A stretch of 64,000 nt of DNA from Bacteroidia bacterium (GTDB lineage: Bacteria; Bacteroidota; Bacteroidia; J057). The notes under the pieces were generated by a model that was given only the letters and a program-made list of their open reading frames with translations, searched no databases and was not told the origin of the DNA. The DNA lies in NCBI GenBank assembly GCA_041391665.1, contig JAWKNO010000002.1, positions 1 to 64,000 of the forward strand. The letters run 5' to 3'. Position 1 is the first letter of the stretch; every line of letters starts with the position of its first letter. This document shows positions 33,628-43,288 of this stretch, piece after piece. A program made the translations under genes and the position numbers.

Positions 33628-34254
33628 ATGAAAATACTCAAATTATTGCTGTTCCCCTTCTTTGTATTATGGATGGTAAATGTTTCCGGTCAGACAACTT
33701 CCCGGTCTGAGCAGGCATTGTATGATTTGATGGATTCCGGTTTTTTGAAAACGTATAAAGATTACCGATATGAAGTGGAGAAACAAATCGCAGTCATAAA
33801 GGCAAAACAAAGAGACTATGAGCCGGAGGAGATCGCTGAGATGCGGATGACGTATCTTCGAACCAGTGAAGCTTTTGAGGATTTTATTTACGTTACCCGT
33901 AATGATTTTCTCGATAAAAAGACCCGCAAACTGATAAGAAAAGATACCGAGGAATATGTGCGGATACGACTGGAGAAGCTAAACGAAATTTATGTTGAAT
34001 ACTATATTGGGAAATTTATGCCAGTATATACTTCCATAAATATCGACGAAAGCAGTATGATCGCAGAAGGAGGCCATAGGACAAGTATTCCCCCGGCCGT
34101 ACCTATTTCGCTCATTGTGCCCGTTGCAAAAGCGACGATAGAACTGCTGGATTTTCTCGATAGCCGCAATGACAAAGACATTGCTTACCTGAAAGATTTA
34201 CTCGATAAAGAGTGGGTACGCCCTAACCGGTTCAGGGATTGGGAAGAGATTTAG
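33628..34254 (+). CDS. Secreted helical hypothetical protein
   Basis: Unrecognised 208-residue protein with a signal peptide (cleavage near VSG-QT) and a charged helical mature part. A more hydrophobic stretch PPAVPISLIVPVAKATIELL lies near residues 152-171. It follows the VWA lipoprotein gene and ends before a strong terminator, so the two may be co-expressed. Confidence 0.6.
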   Translation: MKILKLLLFPFFVLWMVNVSGQTTSRSEQALYDLMDSGFLKTYKDYRYEVEKQIAVIKAKQRDYEPEEIAEMRMTYLRTSEAFEDFIYVTRNDFLDKKTRKLIRKDTEEYVRIRLEKLNEIYVEYYIGKFMPVYTSINIDESSMIAEGGHRTSIPPAVPISLIVPVAKATIELLDFLDSRNDKDIAYLKDLLDKEWVRPNRFRDWEEI

Positions 34255-34277
34255 TGCTGTTATAATGAAACCCGCGC

Positions 34278-34319
34278 AAAAAAAAAAGAGGTTGTCTCCG
34301 TAAGAAGACAACCTCTTTC
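34278..34319 (-). terminator. Bidirectional intrinsic terminator
   Basis: AGAGGTTGTCT (34287-34297) pairs perfectly with AGACAACCTCT (34306-34316), with a ten-base T run on the minus strand (34278-34287). It lies between convergent genes and is strongest for the minus-strand T9SS gene. Confidence 0.85.
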
Positions 34320-34335
34320 TTATTTATTCAACTGA

Positions 34336-36621
34336 TTACTTGAGGATCAGGCGTTTGAAGGTAGTACCCTGTGAGGTAGTAACCATCAGCATATAGACGC
34401 CATTGCTCATATTGCTCATATTCAGTGTTTCGCGGAAGTTCACCACTTTTTTGTGGTTAGTTTCCATGATGACGCGGCCATTGAGATCAACGACAGTCAT
34501 GTTGACATCGTCAGCTTTGCCAAGACCAATATTGAGGTTAAACACATCAGAAGACGGGTTTGGATAAACCTCAAAGTTTGTGATACCTGCAGCCAGATCA
34601 TCTTCGATGCTGGTTTGATCCAGTACATCAACAGACTTGGTAACAGAACAGCTATTGTCGTCGGTAACAGTTACGGTATAAGTACCTGGCTGAAGGCCTG
34701 CAACAGTAGCGGTAGTTGAGTTTGCCGGATCATCCCATTGGTAAACAAGCGTGCCTCTGCCACCTGTAACAGTTGCACTGACAGAACCTTGTGTGCTGGT
34801 AGAAGTGTTGAGGTTTACCGCAGCAAGCGCTACATCAAAGTTGCGACATGAAGCGATGACAGGTCGGATGAAACGTGCGGTCTGGATACCACTGGCAGTC
34901 CATGCCGGAGCAGCTACATTGGTAGTAAAGTAGTTGACACTCGGAGTGAAATAGTTGAAAGACTGTTTCAGGTTGATGGTAGTATTCGCACCTTCATAAA
35001 CCCCTAAAGCCCATGTATCACCTGCGTTGACAGGAAGTTCGGTCTTAAGTTTCATGAAGTATTTGTCCTGCGCTGCGTTGATGATAACTGTATCGGTATA
35101 AAGCAGTGCACCACCGGAAGGTTGACCCTGACTGGTGAATACAAGAACACCATAAGTGGTATCGCCTGCAACAGGTAATGCCAGCTCGATCTCAACACCC
35201 TGAAGGTAAACTTTGTTGTTGAACTGGTGAACAACTGCGGCATAACCACGTGCTGTAGCTGAAACGGCATAACCATTTCCACCTGCATGAACCCCGTCAT
35301 CACGGGCCAATACGGAGTCAGATATGGCAAACGGAAGGCTGAAATCGTTGTTGTCTGATACTTCATCTACCTGTGTACCCGTCGAAACGACTGCTGTGGC
35401 GAGATACGTTCCTTGGGCGGAAGGCGTAAACGGACCAAAGGTAAAAGTAGAAGAACCCAGGTTTGCGAGGTTGCTTATTGTTGCCGTATCAGCATAAACA
35501 GAAGAACCACCGGTGGTTACATTCAGGATAACCTGCGTATTTATCAGTGTCTGTTGTCCGAGGTTGGTTACAGAACCGGCCCAGGTCATCGGACTTATCA
35601 AGCGGTCAGGGATCTGACCCAATGCAGGAGTAGGCAACAAGTAATCCAGTGAGGCATCTACCTGGATAGGTACGAAGTTCAATTCATAGCCAAACAAACG
35701 GTCTGGTCCGGCTTGCAATATACCACCGAGGGTAGTTTTGCCTGGAACAATACCTTTAGCTATAAACAGGCCACCTGCGAGTCCACCTGCACCGCCCAGA
35801 TCGGTATCTACGTCAAAGCTTACTCCCGTTTGTGTACCTGCGGGAAGTTTTAGCTGCGCGATTTCGGCAGCAGAGGAAGTACCTCCCTGATGGTAAACCC
35901 AGAGGTATGGACCACCCTGACTAAAGTTGTCGACAGCAGCACCATACATACCGCCAAGACCATGCACAGAAGCAGGAATGCTGTTCAATACTTGTCCGCT
36001 ACGGCTGATGAGGGTAATATCGGTATTGAAATTTCCTACCCAGAAACCACCGTTGCCAGCATTTGCGGTAGAATCATAAGTGATAAAACGAATATTACCG
36101 GCGAGAGGTGCGGTAAATGTGTTGCTAATCGTGCGGGTTGCAGGATCAATTTCATAAACGGTAGTAGTATTGTTACCAATATAGATTTTGGTGCCATCAG
36201 TAGTCATGGCACGGGTGCCAGCTAATGTCGCTCCTCCATTTGGAATGCTAAACGTGTCGATAACAGAACCTGTAGCATTTAGTCTGTACAAGGTATCAAC
36301 AGACCATCTGGCTACCCAAAACTCTGTACCGAGGAAAACTGCACCTGCCAGCCCTGCTGTACCTGTGCTGTCTGAAGCACTATAGTTAAATTGGGTGTCC
36401 CACATAGCCTCGATTGCAGGGTTAAAATTGCCTGGCTGCTCGATGGTGGTTCCCTGAGAAGCCGCATCCTCTGTGGTCGGAGCGGTAATTGTTGTGTTGG
36501 AAGAAGATTGAATCCCGGGTGCTTTTTCAGCTGTCTGGGCAAATCCTTTTCCGGAAATAAGGAAGATTGCGATAGTTGCAAGGCATATTCTTCCAATAAT
36601 TCGGGTAAAATGTAACTTCAT
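34336..36621 (-). CDS. Large secreted T9SS cargo protein with beta-propeller and SprB-like repeat
   Basis: The 761-residue protein has a signal peptide (cleavage near GFA-QT), a seven-bladed-type beta-propeller region at about 70-320 built of short GGFWVGNF and LYRLNATG-type strands, and a CARDB-like domain at about 330-430. Further beta domains follow, then a SprB-like repeat (TGGRGTLVYQWDDP, GLQPGTYTVTVTDDNSCS) at about 610-665 and a type A sorting domain (FEVYPNPSSDVFNL to the end). Such proteins are exported through T9SS and anchored at the cell surface. No catalytic motif is recognised; adhesion or carbohydrate binding is likely. Confidence 0.8.
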   Translation of the reverse strand: MKLHFTRIIGRICLATIAIFLISGKGFAQTAEKAPGIQSSSNTTITAPTTEDAASQGTTIEQPGNFNPAIEAMWDTQFNYSASDSTGTAGLAGAVFLGTEFWVARWSVDTLYRLNATGSVIDTFSIPNGGATLAGTRAMTTDGTKIYIGNNTTTVYEIDPATRTISNTFTAPLAGNIRFITYDSTANAGNGGFWVGNFNTDITLISRSGQVLNSIPASVHGLGGMYGAAVDNFSQGGPYLWVYHQGGTSSAAEIAQLKLPAGTQTGVSFDVDTDLGGAGGLAGGLFIAKGIVPGKTTLGGILQAGPDRLFGYELNFVPIQVDASLDYLLPTPALGQIPDRLISPMTWAGSVTNLGQQTLINTQVILNVTTGGSSVYADTATISNLANLGSSTFTFGPFTPSAQGTYLATAVVSTGTQVDEVSDNNDFSLPFAISDSVLARDDGVHAGGNGYAVSATARGYAAVVHQFNNKVYLQGVEIELALPVAGDTTYGVLVFTSQGQPSGGALLYTDTVIINAAQDKYFMKLKTELPVNAGDTWALGVYEGANTTINLKQSFNYFTPSVNYFTTNVAAPAWTASGIQTARFIRPVIASCRNFDVALAAVNLNTSTSTQGSVSATVTGGRGTLVYQWDDPANSTTATVAGLQPGTYTVTVTDDNSCSVTKSVDVLDQTSIEDDLAAGITNFEVYPNPSSDVFNLNIGLGKADDVNMTVVDLNGRVIMETNHKKVVNFRETLNMSNMSNGVYMLMVTTSQGTTFKRLILK

Positions 36622-36710
36622 TTTGGATTTTGTTGGGTTAAGGTAAGTGATTTAATTCTTCGGGTAAATATAGAAGAATCTTTTGGAAAACCATGCGCGA
36701 AAACTGCAAA

Positions 36711-38651
36711 TTAGGGCTGCTGGTTTTGCATGAGCTGATGTAAGATTACGCCATTATCTCCTACCAACTGCATCAAATATATGCCCGGTGGTAACGCTGG
36801 AACCTTCAGGGAAATAAAATTCCATCCGGGGTGGATATTTATTTTGTCATACCTTTGGACGACTCTTCCTGAAAGTTCCCGCAAAACTACCTGATAGCTA
36901 CCAGTTTCTTTTGTTTCCAGTTCTATATGAAGTGTCTGGCCAAAGGGTTGGGGAAAAATTTTCCAACCAGTGATGGGTTCTCTTTTATCTATGCCCGTTT
37001 GGTTCCGCGTTTCTTCCAGGATCACAGGCGAAAATCCCAGTTGGATTAAAAAAGGATTTCCTGTCTCAATCAGGTCTGCGGCTACTGTTTTTTGTCCGGG
37101 CATCGAAATTACCCGGGTAATTTTCACGCTGTCCGTTGCTACCGGAATGTTCACGGTTTCACCATTGGGTATTTCCGGAGTATCTGTATTCCAACCTGTC
37201 TCACTCCACGCTATATAACAGGCAGTTCCTCTTTCCCGCTCAAATTTATAAACCCTGGTATAGGGATTATTGCTGACCGGAAGACGGGAAGCTGAGGTGA
37301 AATCATGCAATTTTTCTATCAGCATTTTCATCGTCCAGGCGGCGGGTTTCATGATATAGTTTGTATTTTTATTACCAGTCATTCCGCTCCATCGCCAGGG
37401 ACCGGTAAAAAGATTATATACAGGATTTTGGGGGTTTGGGTCATTAGTCATTGAATAGCAAACCCTTTCAGCTCCTTCTCCAAAGGTCGTCGCAAAACAT
37501 TTTACTGCTTCCCTGGCAGTTTTGGCATTGTACCAGTTGATCATGGCAGAATCTCCGTTGTTTGTTCCCGCAATCAATGTCTGATAATTGGGAATAAGCG
37601 GATTGGGAAAATCTCCTTCAATCGAATCTCCGCCTATAAATTGTGTAAATCCGTCGTTGGGTTGGGTAGCAGTAAACATAGCCGACCACATATCATCGAC
37701 AAAAATGGGTTTTCCGGGGGCAAATGTTTTGACAAAACGCAGTGACTGATCCGTAGCTTTCCAGCCCATGTGGGGATGCCAGCCGATGTAATCGCACTTT
37801 ACGCCGTCATTGTCATTTCCCAGCCTTGAAATCAAATAGGAAAGACTGTCCCAGCTTTGTGTGTACAGGCTTCCGCCCAGGTTGTCTCCATTGAGCCGGG
37901 CCTGAACTGTCGGTCCGTTTATATCGGGATAATCGGGAAAATCCGAATACAGATCAAACCACAATCCGCCGCTGCCGACGAGTTTGGACTTACCGGAGGG
38001 GTCAGCGTCTTTCATAGCCTGATAAGTAACTTCGTGAAGCCTGACAAGATTGGCCATATTGTCTTCCCAAAAACCCTGTCCACTGCGTTCGCTGACATCG
38101 CCATTGCCTGTACCGTTTACATACACTTCCTGTTCCATCACGTAAAACCTGACAGGGATCAACAGTCCGGGCATATCGTCTGTCCCGTCGCCATCGTATC
38201 GCTCCACTACCGCATGGACATAGTTATACCAGTGTTGCCAGTGGTTGGAGTCAGGAGCACACTCTTCCGGAATGAGTGAAATCGCATCAATGCAGTCAGG
38301 GTTGAGGGGGTACGACCAGGGGGCATTGGCAACGAAGTAAAAGACAAATTCGAAACCGTATTTCTGGAAACGGGTTATCCATTCGTCAGTTTTGGAGAAG
38401 TCGATATCAGCGGAATCCGAATCCTGCATCAGGTCCCAACTGATGCCATTGACATTGATACCACCGCGCACAGACTGCGCAGCGCTTACCTGCGCAATAT
38501 GGCTGAGCAGGGTATCGTGGTGAGATTCGAGGATTCCGATAAGAAAATTGGGTTCAGTTTCATCGTATTCAAACCCGAAGCGCCATTCAGGGGTTTGGGA
38601 GAATACAGCTATGGCCTGAAGCAAAAAACAGATCACGGCGAGCTTTTTCAT
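36711..38651 (-). CDS. Secreted glycoside-hydrolase-like protein with T9SS sorting domain
   Basis: The 646-residue protein has a signal peptide (cleavage near VFS-QT) and a TIM-barrel-like region of about 450 residues. It contains ERY and FYVMEQEVY near 160-175 (a glutamate at a strand end as in clan A glycosidases), YIGWHPHMGWK near 295 and GKPIFVDDMWS near 320. The end is a T9SS-type domain (FPQPFGQTLHIEL to the C-terminus). The family cannot be named with certainty; clan GH-A is the best guess. The protein would act outside the cell on a polysaccharide. Confidence 0.6.
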   Translation of the reverse strand: MKKLAVICFLLQAIAVFSQTPEWRFGFEYDETEPNFLIGILESHHDTLLSHIAQVSAAQSVRGGINVNGISWDLMQDSDSADIDFSKTDEWITRFQKYGFEFVFYFVANAPWSYPLNPDCIDAISLIPEECAPDSNHWQHWYNYVHAVVERYDGDGTDDMPGLLIPVRFYVMEQEVYVNGTGNGDVSERSGQGFWEDNMANLVRLHEVTYQAMKDADPSGKSKLVGSGGLWFDLYSDFPDYPDINGPTVQARLNGDNLGGSLYTQSWDSLSYLISRLGNDNDGVKCDYIGWHPHMGWKATDQSLRFVKTFAPGKPIFVDDMWSAMFTATQPNDGFTQFIGGDSIEGDFPNPLIPNYQTLIAGTNNGDSAMINWYNAKTAREAVKCFATTFGEGAERVCYSMTNDPNPQNPVYNLFTGPWRWSGMTGNKNTNYIMKPAAWTMKMLIEKLHDFTSASRLPVSNNPYTRVYKFERERGTACYIAWSETGWNTDTPEIPNGETVNIPVATDSVKITRVISMPGQKTVAADLIETGNPFLIQLGFSPVILEETRNQTGIDKREPITGWKIFPQPFGQTLHIELETKETGSYQVVLRELSGRVVQRYDKINIHPGWNFISLKVPALPPGIYLMQLVGDNGVILHQLMQNQQP

Positions 38652-38719
38652 AGTCCGGCAGATTAGTGGTTACTGAGCGTAATATAAAAAAGACGTTGAG
38701 GAAGGGGGGAATGTGGAAT

Positions 38720-38905
38720 TTAAGACACTTCCTCCATGTGCACGAGTTTGGTTCGCACTGCATCAATGATTTTGAGCGGTTTTACAGCGTCTTTTTTCTT
38801 GAAGTATTTTGACACGAAGGCAAACTGATGCGGAACAGGTAATCGCGAGCAGCATAATAGTAGAATTTCACATAGTAGTAACCGTCGCGACGAAGGGTGG
38901 TGTAG
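38720..38905 (-). pseudogene. Degenerate coding remnant
   Basis: On the minus strand one frame reads HYTTLRRDGYYYVKFYYYA and continues RDYLFRI, then is lost. A neighbouring frame continues PHQFAFVSKYFKKKDAVKPL and ends IDAVRTKLVHMEEVS with a stop at 38720-38722. A single frameshift near 38817 would join them; a stop lies just upstream of the first fragment. The family is not recognised. The rest of the gene-free stretch 38652-39040 shows nothing I can name. Confidence 0.35.
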
Positions 38906-39040
38906 TGTCTTTATCTGTAAGGCAGTCTGAATATAGAGCTAAGTTAGGGAAAATTGGGATATACTTTTGAACCGTACTTATTTTACGGTTTCCGGTCTTT
39001 CAATTTTTGTTCCGTATCCACCAACCATTCTTTTACGGAT

Positions 39041-39712
39041 TTAATGTTCTGAATGGGGAATCGAATTGGTTAGTTTCCAATTGAGGATCGTTTCATTTTG
39101 AATGTATAACCCCCAGGCTAATAAAGTGCTTTCTCCACCTTTGGCTTTCAAGTGGAATCCTCTGAATATCCCTTCATTTACATCAACAGGATCAATCGTG
39201 GTTTTGGCTTTGAGGAACGACTGTTGAAGAGTATTTCCAGCTACTAACGAGTCGTAAAAGGTTATAGAAAAATCTTTAGCTATTGTATCAGAAACCCGCA
39301 TGCTCGTAGCAATAACTGCTGGTATCCCTGATTCTTGAAGAGTTTTTACATGATTTTCAGTAGCGCAGCCATTAAGAAATACCAGTTTGAGGTTTTTCTC
39401 GGACGCAAGAAACGCCTGTAACCCTGACTTGTGAAAAGGAAGTGCATTCCCTTTCTGATCTGCAAACTGTAGTTTTACTCCATCATTATGTCCCGAAAAA
39501 TGAAAGATGATTAATTGATCTTTGTATTTGTTTAAATCTCGAATAAGGTTTTTAGGTTCTGAAGTAGCGGCTGTATAACAAATACCCATCCCATTTTGCA
39601 TATAAGGGATGAACGTGCTTTGTAATTCATCTTGTTCAGATTTCAATGCTTCCAGAAACTTACCGTTCAGGTCATTGGCAAAGGTGAGGAAGATGACTGG
39701 TTTTTTAGGCAT
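39041..39712 (-). CDS. CHAT-domain cysteine protease
   Basis: The 223-residue protein is essentially one CHAT (caspase-like) domain. The histidine motif HFSGHND has its catalytic H75 following strand LIIF, and the cysteine motif FLNGCAT has C116, both at strand ends as in caspases. There is no repeat domain, signal peptide or membrane span. In bacteria CHAT proteases often cleave partner proteins in antiviral or cell-death systems. The gene directly upstream encodes a 121-residue protein with a hydrophobic tail, a plausible partner or substrate. Confidence 0.85.
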   Translation of the reverse strand: MPKKPVIFLTFANDLNGKFLEALKSEQDELQSTFIPYMQNGMGICYTAATSEPKNLIRDLNKYKDQLIIFHFSGHNDGVKLQFADQKGNALPFHKSGLQAFLASEKNLKLVFLNGCATENHVKTLQESGIPAVIATSMRVSDTIAKDFSITFYDSLVAGNTLQQSFLKAKTTIDPVDVNEGIFRGFHLKAKGGESTLLAWGLYIQNETILNWKLTNSIPHSEH

Positions 39713-39752
39713 AATTCCCCAATGCGATATTTTTATGGTATAAAAATACTTG

Positions 39753-40118
39753 CTAATCTTCCTTATCCGGGTTATCCAACAGACGATCAGTTCTTACTGT
39801 AAACCCCAAAAGACGGGCAAATCCTTCCAATAGATTAGCGAAAAAACCAAAGAATGATTCCCAAAAAGTTTTGGGCTTGGATTCAATGGCAGCTTTAATT
39901 TGGCGCAATTCTTTGTCAATCTCCCCCAAAGTAATAATGTATGGTCCTAGGTCTTCATTATGATCAGTTGCCTGTTCTATAATGCGCTCAAGCATTGAAG
40001 TACAGGTATTGAGCCTTTTCTCCAGGTCAGGTTTACTTTCTGTATCAATAACTTCACTCAAATCCCGGATTTTCATTTGAAGCTTATAGATATAGCTAGA
40101 AATATGGGGAATAGACAT
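39753..40118 (-). CDS. Small helical protein with amphipathic C-terminal segment, partner of the CHAT protease
   Basis: Unrecognised 121-residue protein. Residues 1-80 are a charged helical bundle. Residues about 85-108 (FWESFFGFFANLLEGFARLL) form a strongly amphipathic aromatic helix, followed by a polar tail. It lies 40 bases upstream of the CHAT protease in the same direction. The pairing suggests a protease and a membrane-active or regulatory partner. This is an inference from context and composition. Confidence 0.6.
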   Translation of the reverse strand: MSIPHISSYIYKLQMKIRDLSEVIDTESKPDLEKRLNTCTSMLERIIEQATDHNEDLGPYIITLGEIDKELRQIKAAIESKPKTFWESFFGFFANLLEGFARLLGFTVRTDRLLDNPDKED

Positions 40119-40196
40119 GGCGATTATTTTAAAATATCTTTTTCATTTTACTGTATCATGGCCGAGGATAATTTAGTCGAAATCGTTTTGAAATTC

Positions 40197-40226
40197 AAAA
40201 AAAAGAGGCAACCCAAAGGCTGCCTC
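40197..40226 (-). terminator. Intrinsic terminator of the RRM protein gene
   Basis: On the minus strand GAGGCA pairs with TGCCTC across a short loop region, followed by an eight-base T run (40197-40204). It lies 34 bases after the RRM gene stop. Confidence 0.7.
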
Positions 40227-40259
40227 AAAATCTCGTAAGTAGTGGTGGTCTGAAACTTA

Positions 40260-40547
40260 TTACCAGCGTCTTGGACCTCTGCTTCCGCCGCGGTCGTTAT
40301 TATTTGTCTTTGGACGTGCCTCATTGACTTTCAGGCGGCGGCCAGACATCTCTCTGTCGTTCAAACCGTTGATGGCTTCTTGTCCTTGGTCATCGTCTTC
40401 CATTTCTACGAAGGCAAAACCTTTGGATCTTCCTGTATCTCTGTCAAGTACGATCTTAACAGAAGTTACATTGCCGAACTCGGAGAAAGCTTCCTCCAGA
40501 TCCTGCTCAGTGAGGGAATAAGCGAGATTCCCAACATAAATGTTCAT
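40260..40547 (-). CDS. RNA-binding protein with single RRM
   Basis: The 95-residue protein is one RNA recognition motif: RNP2 IYVGNL at residues 3-8 and RNP1 KGFAFVEM at 42-49, followed by a basic RG-rich tail (NDRGGSRGPRRW). Such glycine-tailed RRM proteins in Bacteroidota and cyanobacteria resemble cold-induced RNA chaperones. It is monocistronic, with its own promoter and terminator. Confidence 0.9.
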   Translation of the reverse strand: MNIYVGNLAYSLTEQDLEEAFSEFGNVTSVKIVLDRDTGRSKGFAFVEMEDDDQGQEAINGLNDREMSGRRLKVNEARPKTNNNDRGGSRGPRRW

Positions 40548-40582
40548 AGTAAAAAAATTAAAAAGACAAAAAATTCATAATT

Positions 40583-40590
40583 CAAATATA
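40583..40590 (-). promoter_or_regulatory. Candidate -7 element of the RRM gene
   Basis: On the minus strand TATATTTG matches TAnnTTTG, 35 bases before the RRM start. No clear -33 TTG is seen. Confidence 0.4.
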
Positions 40591-40711
40591 AGCCTAATTT
40601 TTTGATAAAAGAACCATCTGCCTGAAAATGATTACATTTAGGCTAAATAATTGAAAATTAGCGATATTTGAAAAAAAAATGGATGGGAAAAACAGCCTGG
40701 AAAAAGTTCGG

Positions 40712-41152
40712 TTATTCGGAAAGAATTTCCAATAAACCTTCAGGATACAGGCGGGCGCGATTTTTTTTGAATTCCGCTATCGGTTTCCATATTGCCCTGA
40801 TCTCTTGTCCGTCGTCATCTCTTCCTATGATCAACTCTTTGCGATAGGCGGCTTTATTGACAAATTCTCCTTCAAATACAAAGATGATCTCATGGCCGGG
40901 ATTGCCTTCATAATGGAACAGGTTTTCGGTGGGGCCAATGAATGTCAGGTTGGTGATTTCTTCTCCGATTTCCTCTTTTATCTCTCTGCGAATGGTTTCC
41001 CAGCTATATTCGCCAAAAACCACGCCTCCGCCCAACGGACGAAAAAATGCCTCTTCTTTTGCTTTATCGTATCCTTCTGCAACCAGAATGGAATTTTCCT
41101 TCCGGAATATGCAGAGAGCAATTGGTCTGATGGTAGGGATATTCATACGCAC
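40712..41152 (-). CDS. NUDIX hydrolase
   Basis: The 146-residue protein contains a complete NUDIX box GGGVVFGEYSWETIRREI plus KEEIGEEI (residues about 41-66), with the REIKEEIG metal-binding core. The surrounding sequence (RPIALCIFRKENSILVAEG) matches the compact single-domain NUDIX group with unknown substrate. The start could be the first or third methionine codon. A soluble housekeeping pyrophosphohydrolase is likely. Confidence 0.85.
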   Translation of the reverse strand: MRMNIPTIRPIALCIFRKENSILVAEGYDKAKEEAFFRPLGGGVVFGEYSWETIRREIKEEIGEEITNLTFIGPTENLFHYEGNPGHEIIFVFEGEFVNKAAYRKELIIGRDDDGQEIRAIWKPIAEFKKNRARLYPEGLLEILSE

Positions 41153-41428
41153 ATCGGTTATTCTTACAGGACCATCCGGTAATCGTGCTCGGCAAGTTTG
41201 GATACAGGAGTAGGGGTTTTAGATTTGTCCGCACAATACTATATAAATCTTACTGAATAACGCCTTCGTTTATGCTTTTGTCTTTACAAGTAGCCCGGAG
41301 TGGACGGGGGGTTCCACCGAACTATTTTTCCCTGAAATTGAGGGGTTGGATTTGATTTTTTGGCCTTTATCGTCGCTGAATCGAAGATTTTGGTAACTTT
41401 TTTTATAAAATCTTACATCTGGGATGTG

Positions 41429-43237
41429 CTATTCAACCACCCATTTTGTACTGAATATCGTTCTTTCTTCCACATAGAGTCTGACTTGGTACAACCCACC
41501 CGGAAGATGGGTTGAAAGGGTCTGTTCTCCGGGATATAATTTCTCCTCTGTAAATACGGTTTGCCCCAGCATATTGCTGATCTCCAAACGGGCTTTCCGG
41601 GGCTGCGAAGCACTTGTCCAACGCAGCGTAAAATCTCCTCTCCCCGGATTGGGATAGAGCGTAACAGGAGGGGTTTCCAACGGGGTTTCCACATCTACAC
41701 TCAGGCAGGTTGCCCCACTCAAAATACCTCTTTGGCAAAAATGGAAAATGATCATTTCTGAATGAATGCCTCCGTACAAGGCTGTGTCTGCCTGTAAAAA
41801 CAAATGCGCCGCCTCCGGCAGGCTCATCTGGCTATAATTGCTGTATAGCTCCTGCAATACCAGCCGGTCGGTTACGGTCTCCCCAATCTCATTGCGTATC
41901 TGAATCATCGTCGCTGCCCATAGTTCTCCATACGTGTATATGCTTGTGCTCATCGGTGGATAAGTCTGGTTGCTGATAACTGTGCGCCCCGCCCAATACT
42001 CGTTATGACCGTCCCAGTTGAATATTTCCGACCAGCCAAATCCTGCATTCAAACTTTTCGAATAAATCGCAGCAAAATAATCGCAAATCCCTTCATCCAA
42101 CCCTCTCCGCTGGGTCCCCGAATTGCTTTCCTGGGAAGCTGCATAAGAAAGCGCGTGTCCGTATTCGTGCACAATCACATCGGCATCCTCCGCGTCATCC
42201 ACGCCTCCGTCGCCAAAAAGTATATAAGAATTGCCGCTATTGCTGATAAAAACCGACTGATCGCTGTTTGACTTACCATGTGGATCTACTTCCAATGGCG
42301 CGTTCTGAAGGTTGAGAAAACCCAGCGACTGGACAAACCGCTGGAAAGTATCTATATGGTAATAGACCATTACGTCCTCAAACTCGCTCTGATCTCTGCC
42401 AAAAAAGAAATCTCCGTCAAGGGAAGTTGCCGGTGTATCATAAAATGGCGCCCGGTCTGAAATCTTTACATAAGGGCCGTTTAACCGGAAAAGGGGATCG
42501 TCCCAGGTGATATTGCGCAATTCAACTGTATCCATCAATCCTTCCAGCACAGGACTGTGCGCATCGTTATTGTCTACAAAACTGTCACCATAATTCACAT
42601 TCCCCCGGGTGCAGGGGTTGGGCCGGAATACCCGGCCTCTTCCGCTAGTATCACTTGCCTGGGAAGAATGAAAATACATACCTCTGTCCTCACGGCGGAT
42701 TTCTGTACCTGTGACTGCGTCAAACAAAATTTCTTCACTTGACACATGCCCATTGGAAAAGGTTTCTATCCGGTAAACAGGATGAAGCTGGTTGTCGCGA
42801 ATCAAATATACCGGTTCGATGTTGGCGTCAAATGCGCCTTCTTCGGCCACTCGCTGGAGAAGGTCTTCCTTCGAATAACTAAACGGGGAGGGCGTTGTCG
42901 CTTCGAAAGTGGCAAGCGTCTGCAAAAAGGAGGAAATCCTGGTGGCGGGAACGAGGTTTACTTTGACCCCCGCCCCGTAAATCGGAACTCCCTGCCAGGT
43001 TTGCCGATAGGTAAAATGGCGCCCCCCCGGGCTTTCTGTATCGTGGGCAAGCCTGAGCGCAGAGCCTGTATTTTCCAGCAGGGGAAAGTTTTGTGTGGTG
43101 ATCTGGCGGATCAGGGTTTCGTCGGCTTCGGATCCCACAGGAAGATGGACGATACGAAGGGTCTGAGCAGGCAGATAAAGGGCGGTAATAACCAGAAAGA
43201 AGGCCAGTGGGAATATATGCAGGGAAAACTTTCTCAT
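41429..43237 (-). CDS. Secreted M4-like metallopeptidase with T9SS sorting domain
   Basis: The 602-residue protein has a signal peptide (cleavage near LPA-QT) and an FTP-type inhibitory propeptide region at about 25-185 (GVPIYGAGVKVNL). A zinc peptidase domain follows, with HEYGH at 357-361 and the third ligand E382 in GLDEGICDYFA. It ends in a type A sorting domain from TLYPNPGRGDF to the end. The arrangement is that of thermolysin/fungalysin-related enzymes (M4 or M36). It would be secreted, self-processed and surface-attached. The gene-free 276 bases downstream show no feature I can support. Confidence 0.85.
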   Translation of the reverse strand: MRKFSLHIFPLAFFLVITALYLPAQTLRIVHLPVGSEADETLIRQITTQNFPLLENTGSALRLAHDTESPGGRHFTYRQTWQGVPIYGAGVKVNLVPATRISSFLQTLATFEATTPSPFSYSKEDLLQRVAEEGAFDANIEPVYLIRDNQLHPVYRIETFSNGHVSSEEILFDAVTGTEIRREDRGMYFHSSQASDTSGRGRVFRPNPCTRGNVNYGDSFVDNNDAHSPVLEGLMDTVELRNITWDDPLFRLNGPYVKISDRAPFYDTPATSLDGDFFFGRDQSEFEDVMVYYHIDTFQRFVQSLGFLNLQNAPLEVDPHGKSNSDQSVFISNSGNSYILFGDGGVDDAEDADVIVHEYGHALSYAASQESNSGTQRRGLDEGICDYFAAIYSKSLNAGFGWSEIFNWDGHNEYWAGRTVISNQTYPPMSTSIYTYGELWAATMIQIRNEIGETVTDRLVLQELYSNYSQMSLPEAAHLFLQADTALYGGIHSEMIIFHFCQRGILSGATCLSVDVETPLETPPVTLYPNPGRGDFTLRWTSASQPRKARLEISNMLGQTVFTEEKLYPGEQTLSTHLPGGLYQVRLYVEERTIFSTKWVVE

Positions 43238-43288
43238 TAAGGTTGTTGCGGTTAGCTTAGCTATACATTTAGGTGGCGGGTTTTTTCC

